Part shown: positions 32,524 through 39,802 of the stretch, in pieces
Layout: the number at the start of each line of letters is the position of its first letter
Numbering within the stretch: the stretch's first letter is position 1
Origin: Rhizomucor pusillus
Taxonomy: Eukaryota; Mucoromycota; Mucoromycetes; Mucorales; Lichtheimiaceae
DNA length: 39,802 bases
Assembly: GCA_900175165.2 (NCBI GenBank)
Contig: FWWN02000191.1
Span: 1-39,802 of the forward strand
Direction of reading: 5' to 3'
Notes under the pieces: model-generated
Database searches by the model: none
Seen by the model: only the letters and a program-made list of their open reading frames with translations
What the model was told of the DNA's origin: nothing
Translations under genes and position numbers: made by a program

Positions 32524-33047
32524 GCAGTATGTCAAGTTTGTTAATCCAAGAACCATCAACAGATGCAATAAAAGAATGCAGGGGTTTTTATAATCACATG
32601 TGGCAATCACTAAAAGATCGGCCTCAAAGCCTGTAAATGCTACTGGAGTGATGTCTATCAGGGGTGTGTTGTGAAATGAGGGACAAGGGGGACGAAGCCA
32701 TGAAGATTTTGTATTTATACCGTACATAGTTTGTGAGAAGAGGGAAAAGCTCAGGTGTTCAAGAATGCTTCAGACAAGATGAATTAAGGTTTCTAAAGCG
32801 TTTATTATTGGTGTTTGAAATAAGGTACTTTTGTTTGGCCGTGCAAGACGCATATGATCCGATGATGATAATTTTCAAGAACACGGAGTAGTGATTGTGT
32901 GCACGAGGAGAATGGACAATGAAAGGAGGCAAAAGTGTGTAGTTAGCAGATGCCGCACCCTCCAATGAGGTACGGGTGGCTCCTCTATATAAAGAGAGAG
33001 AGAGAGAAAGAGAGAATAAGGGACACATCACTTTTTATCGGGAAAAG
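32524..33047. promoter_or_regulatory. Upstream region of the LIM gene with TATA and CCAAT boxes
   Basis: Holds the 3' flank of the orphan gene and the LIM-gene promoter. TATATAAA at 32986-32993 lies 54 bp before the LIM ATG, with CCAAT at 32962-32966 about 20 bp further up. A GA-rich run (about 32994-33016) fills the presumed 5' leader. Confidence 0.55.
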
Positions 33048-33397
33048 ATGCAATGCACGATCTGCGGTGGCAAGGTGTACATTACCGAAAAGATTGAGGC
33101 AAATGGAAGACGGTACCACAAGTCCTGTTTCAAGGTACGGTTTGCGGCGGGATATCCGCAAAGCATAATCGCAAAGCAGAGAGCAAACAAGACTAAACCC
33201 CACGTTTTAACGCTAACCCTCCCCCCGGCACAAACAATTCATCTCTCTTATCTTGTATGCAGTGCTCAAGCAATGGATGTCGTCTAACTATTATGAATTT
33301 CCAATCCCACGACGGACTGCTGTACTGCCAGAAGCATTTACCAAAACTATCCCAAGTTCTCACGAAGCGACAACTAGAAGTAAAAGATAAAGAATAA
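33048..33397 (+). CDS. 73-aa LIM-only protein
   Basis: Two exons: 33048-33134 and 33263-33397, with a 128-nt intron, the longest in the window. The protein is essentially one LIM domain: first zinc site C3, C6, H24, C27; second site C30, C35, C51, H54. The second pair is C-x4-C instead of the usual C-x2-C. It ends in a short Lys-rich helix ('KRQLEVKDKE'). LIM domains bind proteins, often cytoskeletal or transcriptional; single-LIM proteins such as CRIP are the nearest analogues. The intron falls between zinc ligands C27 and C30, and only the spliced form completes the domain. The TATA and CCAAT boxes upstream support the start. Function is unknown; it may act as a competitor of larger LIM proteins (inference). 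Confidence 0.8.
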
Positions 33398-33834
33398 AGA
33401 CAGCGGTCAGCGTTGTTGAGAGAGTAACGCTCATGGGGGAGCCCCCTTGTAGCATCGAAGACAAGAGAACGCATGACAAACGATTCTGTATGGTGAAGCA
33501 TTTGCAAGTCAGAGAAGGGGTAGGGTGCTTGAAATTCCAATCAGAGGTTTTTCCGGGCTCCAACAAAACTTACCTTGTTCAGTCAGCCACCTTGGCCGCG
33601 GCGGCGGTCCCACACGCGCACGTACACACTGCGAAAAACCTCATATTCACGTCGATTCTTCGTTATTGTCACCTGGCTTCTTCTCTATTATATTTTTTCT
33701 CTGTCTGTTTTGACTCTCTCTGCAGTCATATAAATAACCACATTTGTCCTGAAGGGAAAAATCTCATCTTCTTTTCTCTTCTTTCTTCTTCTCATTTATC
33801 TGTACTCTAAAACTTACTAGCATTGTATTATTCA
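33398..33834. other. Intergenic: LIM 3' flank and SDR promoter
   Basis: An open frame spans 33433-33810 on the plus strand, but its translation has no family signal and loses complexity toward the end, so I do not call it. The region before the SDR start is pyrimidine-rich (33750-33810), as often seen before highly expressed fungal genes. Confidence 0.45.
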
Positions 33835-34820
33835 ATGATGACTACTGCTACCACAACCACCACGACAACTACTACCGCTGTTTTTGAGGAATCACCTAAT
33901 GTTCTATCTCAATTGTCGCTACGCGGCAAAGTCGCCATAGGTAACACCACAACTCTTCGCAATAATGGTCATCGCTAACCCAACGTGCTTTTATTACATA
34001 GTAACTGGAGGTGCGCGTGGTCTAGGCTATGAAATGATGCTGGCGCTAGCAGAAGCCGGAGCCGACGTCGCATGCATTGACTTGCTGGCAGAAATAGGCG
34101 CCGAGTCCATCAACCACATTGAAAAGACCTGCAAAGTCAAGGGTAGCAGCTGGGGCTGCGATGTCACCAACGACGAGGAAGTAGCCATGGTCTTTGATCA
34201 GATCGTGCAGCACCACGGTGGTCTTGATATCCTCGTCACAGCAGCTGGCATCAACCAAGTATGCCCGGCTGTTGACTACACAGCCAAGGATTTTCGCAAG
34301 ATCTTTGATGTGAATGTTTCCGGTACTTTCTTTTGTATGCAGCAGGCTGCTCGGTAAGTTGTGTTCTATCCATCCAACCTTGTATACGCTTTTTTCACTT
34401 ATTATTTATTGTTATTATTTTAGACACATGATGAAGACGGGAATGGGTGGCTCTATCATCACGGTTGCTTCGATGTCTTCCCACATTACGAACCGTCCGC
34501 AGCCCCATGCTCCGTACAACGCAACCAAGGCTGCTGTGCTTCAGCTCACGAAATCCACTGCGTGTGAATGGGCACCGCACAACATCCGTGTATCCACCAT
34601 CTCACCCGGTTACTTTGATACCGCCATGAACCGCAAGATCCTCGCAGAGCAAGGCGAGGAAGGCGTCAAGATGCGCAAATTTTGGGAAGCTCAAACACCC
34701 ATGGGAAGACTTGGTACACCGCATGAGCTCAAGGGCGTCGTGGTCTTTTTGGCTTCGAGCGCATCCACGTTTGTCACTGGTGCAGAGTTCCTAGTTGACG
34801 GTGGTTACACTGCCTGGTGA
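33835..34820 (+). CDS. Short-chain dehydrogenase/reductase, sugar-alcohol (sorbose/xylulose reductase) type
   Basis: Three exons: 33835-33940, 34002-34353, 34424-34820; 284 aa. Classical SDR. The NAD(P)-binding motif is 'TGGARGLG' (residues 37-44), then 'CDVTND', 'LVTAAGIN' (the NNAG equivalent is TAAG), catalytic Ser in 'ASMSSHI', Tyr and Lys in 'YNATK' (near 184/188), and the C-terminal 'GAEFLVDGGYTAW' signature. The closest class by motif is fungal NADP-dependent polyol/sugar reductases (Sou1, L-xylulose reductase, mannitol dehydrogenase). The substrate cannot be assigned from sequence. The N-terminus carries an unusual poly-Thr run (residues 3-14) from ACC/ACA/ACG/ACT codons. Two ATGs occur in tandem at the start; the first is used here. 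Confidence 0.9.
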
Positions 34821-35554
34821 ACCAACCACGACCCATCTTGCCATCCCAACCTCATCCTTCTTCGTCCCTCTACGTATACTCGCGAGTTTTGCACCGCCTC
34901 ATCCGTCCCCGGCCCGCCCCTTTCCTTTCCTTTCCTTGATGACTTTGCACACTTTCTCCCCTTCTCCATCAGATCATTTCGAAACCTAGCATTTTTCTCA
35001 ATACATTCGTCGCTTATCTCTGTACAATCGGTGGCACAGTGTATATGCATTGACAACTGATAATGTGGGAATGTTGTACATGCAGTCCTCGTTTGTTGTT
35101 ATTGTTGTTATTGTTTTGCGCCCTATTATCTGTCTTCTACGCTCGCTTCATGTGCTCCCTTGCATAAGCTTACTCACGCTTTACATTGAAAGGGCAGCTT
35201 AGAATTGAGAGGCGTGTGAGAAACAGGGGGAAGATCAAACGACAGAAATTTGAGCAGATTCTACCTTGAGCACAGGCCCTCCACCTGATCAACCGGAAGA
35301 AAGGAGCCGAAAACAAGAAGCCAGAACCTCAGAATTCTCTGGAATCTTTCAAGCTGGCTGTGTGGGGATGATAAAGCTAAAATTCGTAATGATCAAGAGA
35401 AACATCCATCATTTTCCTTCCCCTACGGGGGAACCGCTGTAGAATTTCTTTGTTTGCTTGCTACAATTACAATGTAGTATTACCAAATATTTTTAAGCTA
35501 CGATTAATGCCAGCCAGAGAAAAGAGGAGGATGTACATCATTGTGCGCGTAGGA
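34821..35554. other. Convergent intergenic region with simple repeats
   Basis: 734 bp between the SDR (plus) and the coiled-coil gene (minus). Simple sequence is visible: CTTTC-type repeats at about 34918-34937, and a TTG/TTA triplet run at about 35092-35117. I see no gene. Confidence 0.5.
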
Positions 35555-36878
35555 TTAAGCATTAAGAATAACTTCTTTTACAAGTCGTCTTCGTTCCAAG
35601 TTCCATTCGTCCACCTTGGCACCCAAAGCGAGCGTGTGTTTCCGTTCCTCATCTAGCAATACACTATCCTGGCTATCGACCCATTCAATCAGTTTCTCGA
35701 TCTCTTTGCGGACTTCCCATAGGTATCGCTGAAGAGGCGAATAGAATGCACCGGTGTTGTCTGCTTCGTTGATGTAGCTATACATTGTTGGGATAAATAC
35801 CTGTATTCCTGCCTTCGCTCGGCATCGTCTCCACTTACTCTTTGGGTTTTTCCATGGATGGCAACTCTGGATATAATTCGCGCGCTTCTTTCAAGGCGTT
35901 GAATGCTTTCTCAGGAAAATAGATGCGTCCCTCTCCCACAGACTTGTTATCATTCGATTGGCGCAGCTCGACGATGGCCTCAAGCAATGCAAAGTCTGCT
36001 GTTTTCAGCAATTCCTTGACGCTTTTCAACTTTTCCACGTCTGACTTGGCCTACAGCAATGCAATTTGAGTCAAAGCGCAAGAAGATATATGTACATGTG
36101 CAGATGCATTCAGTTTGTTTTCTTGTGTACCTTTTCCAAATAAGCACGGGCCTCTGCCACTTGGGCTCTGATTTCTTTTTCTGTGGGGAAACCTTGTTCA
36201 TGCTGATCGAAAATCTACGATAAAGAAAATATTGAGCATCCAGCCAACTAGCCTCTCCGCGCATTTACTCACGCTGTCCAGCAGCTCGCTCAATTCTTCG
36301 CGGTATCTTTGCAGTGATCGATAATCGACTGAATATTTCTCATCCTACGCACACATGTAAGCCTCAATAATCCTGCTGGTGATAACCATGATAATACTTG
36401 CCGACTCTTCCAGCTCTTTGATCTTTTCGGAAGTCATGTCCACTTTGCTTTGAGCTTCGGCAACGAGCTCCTTTGCCTTCTTTCGGCCTTTTTCGCATCG
36501 TTCCTTTTCATTGGCAACATCGCACTGTACAAGAAGATCAATATACTAGTTGAGGATGCTGCAGCTTTTCTACTTACAGTGATCCAGTACACGAACCATT
36601 GGAGTGACCAACTATCGAGATTTCTCAAGTCTGCCTCCCACACATCACTGCCAAAATCCAAGTTAAAAAATATTACGTCTTGAAAACCGTTATCCTCGGA
36701 CTTACAGCTTTGCTTTGGCCTCAGCGAGCTCATTGTCGTATGGGTCCTTGAGAAGTCGAAGGCGACGTAGTTTCGACTGGCAGTCTAGGTGTGGCTCCTC
36801 GACGTGCGCAATTCCAGCCACGGCGTGGGCCAGATCATCAATGCTAGAGATGGATTGCTCGGCGAGAGTTCTAGACAT
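35555..36878 (-). CDS. Coiled-coil protein of unknown function
   Basis: Seven exons: 36878-36706, 36647-36578, 36524-36402, 36344-36273, 36214-36131, 36050-35839, 35777-35555; 318 aa, all junctions in phase. I do not recognise the family. The sequence is mostly charged helix: 'LRRLRLLKDPYDNELAEAKAKL', an aromatic patch 'SWSLQWFVYWIT', then heptad-like Lys/Glu segments ('KGRKKAKELVAEAQSKV', 'EKIKELEESDEKY', 'EKEIRAQVAEARAYLEKAK') and a last helix with 'YLWEVRKEIEKLIEWV'. There is no signal peptide or membrane helix. Intron 3 needs a GC donor (GCAAGT), because the nearby GT gives a stop. The gene is convergent with the SDR and upstream of nothing obviously related. It could be a structural or complex-scaffold subunit; nothing more can be said. 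Confidence 0.72.
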
Positions 36879-37261
36879 TACTCAAGAGTGGTGAAAGCAG
36901 CAGCAGCAAGTTAAAGTTTCCCAACTTTTTTTTTTAGGTTCCCAGCCAGTGTGATTTGTTCCGTGGAAAGGAAGAATGGTTACACCGGTGGGCGGGGAAA
37001 AGGGAGGTATGGTTCAAATGTCGGGGCCCCAATGATTCGGTGAATTGCCACCCACACTCCCTTTCCAGGCAGAAACATCAAACTGGAACTGTTATGTAAG
37101 CTTTCGAATATCCAAAAATGGTCGCACAAAGCTGAACTTGTCGGAACCATTTGATTGCATCGAAGAGCTTGTTTGGATATATGAAATTTTGTAGACGAAT
37201 ACATATATTTTTGAACAGAAAAATTTAGTACATTATGCGTAGTAGCGGGTCTGGGCTCTAC
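36879..37261. other. Intergenic: coiled-coil gene promoter and PUS1 3' flank
   Basis: Both neighbours are on the minus strand. A T-run at 36928-36935 (an A-run on the coding strand) lies 50 bp upstream of the coiled-coil ATG. No other feature is seen. Confidence 0.45.
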
Positions 37262-38888
37262 TTAGTCCTCAGAGTGAGGCTGCGCTGTGTATATGGTATT
37301 TACAATTGCTTCAGGTGGAATGATGCCCTGCGGATTCAGGTATCCAAACGATGCCTTTGACAGGGCATCGACGCGCACGAGATATCTATCAAATCTACAG
37401 ATTATATTAACACCCACCAATTGAATCAACGAGTTCCTTCACTTACTCTCGTTCGCGCCGTTCAGTCTCGAATATCTTGGAATAAATCCAGTCTCTTTTG
37501 AACTTTTCAATGGGTTCCTAGCAGCAGTGGATCAGATACCTCCCCAGTACCAGATTGAGATTCTTTGCTTACCTGAAATTCGTGCAGATCAAAAGGGGGC
37601 AAATCAGTTCGATGTTTCAAACGACGTTGGTTGTAAAAATCAAACACGGGATGATGCAGCAGCAACCCAAGAGAAGGTGCTTTAGGAATATTGATCTTGA
37701 CGGGTTCGAATGTTTGGGAAATGATCGAACGCGGTGTATTGCTTCGAACGACCAGGATTGCCATTGCTGTCGATGTGCACAGTAAATACTCCTGCGCTTT
37801 CCTAACTATGCTTTGCTTTGCTTGCTTACACAGCATTTTTCGAATTTGGTGGAGCATAAAAGATTGGCCCCAGAGTTTGACCGAGATCCACTCAATACCG
37901 TCAACATATATCGGATCGCTGACCTATAGTTATCATCATCAGTAGCATACTCCCTCACAAACAAAGCTTCTTTGGACCATTACATTTATGCTCTTTACAA
38001 ATCTGTTCATGCTAGCGTCGTATGGGTCACTGGCCAACGTATAGTTGTGAAAATTGTGGGTTCCCTCGAAACATTGCAAGGTTTGTCTAAAGGCTGCGAG
38101 TGTTTGTGCATTGATCCGAAATTTATCCATTGCTTGTAACTGAGCAGCATCTGTTCGAGGAGCATAGTATATCTGTCCTTCATACTTCATCCTATAGTCA
38201 TCTTCAGATTGGGGAGTTGTGGTTACATGTCTAGTACTTGGAGAGATGAAGACGCTGCTCGGCAGTAAATATTCGTATACTCTAGAGCTGCATAGTTTCC
38301 GTGCATGAAAAGATCTCATAACAGGTATGTAACCTACAAGTAATTAAGCCCATTTTCTGCGCTTGCTGCATACACTGATAATTACCCACCCCAGACTCGA
38401 ATTTGCGCGGGTAAATGCGCATTGATTCGTTCCACAATGTTTGGATCCTCGGTAATCATTTTGAGCGACACAACATTGCAAGCTGCGTGCACGCCCTTGT
38501 CAGTTCGCGCTGCCCTGATGAGTTGCACCTTTTTGGGGCTTTCCGAGTTAGCGCGAGACACTGCGCCTGCTTTGCACAGAGCAGCAAATAAATCCTCTTC
38601 AATCGATTTCACGCCAGGGTTCCTGAAGATGTGACAAACGTGTGTAAACAAAATTCTATATTCTGAAATGTCACGTACGTACATTTGCATGCCCTGATAC
38701 CCTGTGCCGTTGAACCCAACTAAAAGTGCGACCTTGTCTTTCCGTTTGCGAGGTTCCTCCCGCCACTCTGATCTTCTCTCTACATCTTCCGAGCTCGATC
38801 GCGTATGCAGCGACAATCTCGACTGAACAATTCCAACTCGCCTTGCTGTGCAGACAGCAAAATGTCTCGGAATGATCAATAGACGCAT
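37262..38888 (-). CDS. PUS1: tRNA pseudouridine synthase, Pus1 type (TruA family)
   Basis: Seven exons: 38888-38683, 38622-38390, 38333-37984, 37923-37830, 37766-37573, 37517-37447, 37394-37262; 426 aa. It isomerises uridine to pseudouridine in tRNAs and some other RNAs. Motifs: 'VALLVGFNGTGYQGMQM', then 'NPGVKSIEEDLF', the catalytic 'RAARTDKGVHA' (Asp near residue 110), 'RSFHARKLCSSRVYEYLLP', 'FEGTHNFHNYT', 'WISVKLWGQSFMLHQIRKM' and 'FEPVKINIPKAPSLGLLL'. The first ATG of the frame gives an N-terminus rich in Arg, Ser and hydrophobics (about 30 residues) that could target mitochondria; yeast and animal Pus1 also act in nucleus and mitochondria. A second start would give a nuclear form (inference). 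Every exon junction restores a conserved segment. Confidence 0.93.
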
Positions 38889-39188
38889 TTGGCACGCAGT
38901 TGATTTCTTTCCCTCTCTCTCTTCTCTTGGTTCTAAAAACAAAAAAATGTCCCAAAATCTTTGCCTTTTTGGGCGCTAAAAAAGCAGATTTGGAGGTATC
39001 ACAGCTGGCATTTCATGGAGAAGAGAAAACGTGCTGCTGGCCAACTATACGTTGCGCTTTCCTGCGTCTCTTGCCCGTCATCTCTATCCGTTTTTCTTCC
39101 TCTCCCACATTGACCTATGCAGAGCCTGCCACTCGCAATATTCGTATACAAAGAAGTATATGAATAAATAGAATCAATAATTCAATGG

Positions 39189-39239
39189 GCAGCCCTCCGC
39201 AGGTGCGGGTGGTCTGGAGGGGGCAGAGACCCCTTCCAT
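39189..39239. repeat. G/C-rich imperfect inverted repeats (hairpins)
   Basis: CCCTCC near 39187-39192 can pair with GGAGGG near 39216-39221. Alternatively, GGAGGGG can pair with CCCC(T)TCC at about 39230-39238 around a GCAGAGA loop. The block is far richer in G+C than its flanks. It could be the end of a short non-coding repeat, but no second copy is in the window. Confidence 0.45.
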
Positions 39240-39368
39240 GAAAGAAAGAAGGAAGGCATCTATTTTATATCTCTCACCAATGCTTCATGCGAGTGCAAGT
39301 CTGAATAAACCGGGAACTCGGAGAATGGAGGTCTATTCAAGTCAAGCGAGTAGCACAACGCATCGAAT

Positions 39369-39737
39369 TCATTGGAAGTATTCCCCAAACGTCGAATTCA
39401 TTCTGAAATTTATTGAACCTAGCACGCAAAAAGATGCAACGCTTTGTGCAACTTCCTTCTTTGTTGCTCGATTTCCTTTTGGATCGTTAAAATCCAGAAA
39501 TGTCAAGCTTTCGCATAGGTTTCCATATTTTTTTTTTTTTTCACTGCATGCGTATAAAGCTTCGAAAGACGAACCAGCTGGAGTTTCTTCTTTTGATATT
39601 CGCTTCGAGCATTTCGTCTCCAACTTAATGTTATTCTTCCAAAATACTGCGCCAATGACGTTACAACCATTGTGGTGAAACCGGTCATGTTCGATGTTCC
39701 AGCTGACTATGCATCTACAACAGTCCCGATGCGTACG
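39369..39737 (-). other. Doubtful open frame, possible exon or relic
   Basis: On the minus strand one frame is open from just after a TGA near 39740 to a TGA at 39369, about 120 codons without a good ATG. A possible splice acceptor (TTGTAG) lies near 39713. The translation contains 'SWNIEHDRFHHNGCN', 'VFWKNNIKLETKCSKRI' and a poly-Lys run from an A-tract. I recognise no family. It may be the last exon of a gene starting outside the window, a transposon relic, or chance. Confidence 0.22.
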
Positions 39738-39802
39738 TGTTGCATGTCATACTGCGGTATATTATCATCGAGTGCTGTCAGTTGATATATAGATTACAAA
39801 GT

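Larger units (their letters stand above)
38889..39802. other. PUS1 upstream region and right window edge; no secure gene
   Basis: The left part is the PUS1 promoter. The rest lacks a gene I can name. It holds a G/C hairpin near 39189-39239 and an open frame on the minus strand (listed separately). A gene may begin or end beyond the window. Confidence 0.4.

Noticed and set aside
33433..33810. 125-codon frame between the LIM and SDR genes
   Set aside because: No motif; ends in a Phe/Ser/Leu run from the CT-rich promoter of the SDR gene.

Overview
This is a nuclear chromosome segment of a filamentous fungus. It is dense with genes on both strands. Nearly every gene has small introns (mostly 52-77 nt, GT...AG), and the content is fungal: a Zn2Cys6 regulator, Oca6-like and Rtc5-like proteins, and a GH18 chitinase with a CBM19-like tail. 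The intron style, the Ser/Gln/Ala-rich proteins and the protein sequences look most like an early-diverging fungus such as a mucoromycote. That placement is inference; no rRNA or barcode gene is present. I found no tRNA, rRNA, CRISPR array or complete transposon.

Layout. 1-1781: no gene recognised. 1782-3158 (-): LONRF-like RING/LON protein. 3725-5060 (-): Oca6-like pseudophosphatase. 5780-7439 (+): Ptc5/PDP-like PP2C. 7871-10886 (+): Zn2Cys6 transcription factor with 8 exons, one of 12 nt. 11230-12998 (-): TIA1/Pub1-type three-RRM protein with a 27-nt exon. 14458-16373 (+): PHD-finger protein. 16852-18695 (-): NAD kinase. 18942-20632 (+): GRF zinc finger plus a truncated, motif-degenerate SMARCAL1-like ATPase lobe. 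20807-23038 (-): secreted GH18 chitinase. 23258-25199 (-): Rtc5-like TLDc protein. 25316-27151 (-): ORC2. 27258-29170 (+): SMU1-like WD40 splicing factor. 29513-32523 (+): 13-exon orphan with a KH-like segment. 33048-33397 (+): 73-aa LIM-only protein. 33835-34820 (+): short-chain dehydrogenase. 35555-36878 (-): coiled-coil orphan. 37262-38888 (-): PUS1-type pseudouridine synthase. 38889-39802: mostly non-coding, with a G/C hairpin and a doubtful open frame.

The genes do not form one pathway. Most are housekeeping functions in RNA biology (TIA1-like, SMU1, PUS1, the KH-like orphan), replication or chromatin (ORC2, PHD, the SMARCAL1-like protein) and metabolism (NAD kinase, PP2C, SDR). Several neighbours are divergent pairs on short shared promoters, notably ORC2/SMU1 (106 bp) and NAD kinase/SMARCAL1-like (246 bp).

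The points most worth a second look are: the catalytically degenerate, C-terminally truncated GRF-HARP-SNF2 protein; the KH-like orphan; four GC-AG introns among about 71, all with GCAAGT donors; two micro-exons; a perfect 52-bp tandem duplication; and two stop-free introns whose length is a multiple of three, one of which splits the PP2C catalytic motif. Exon boundaries were set by hand from splice signals, phase continuity and family conservation, without transcript evidence.
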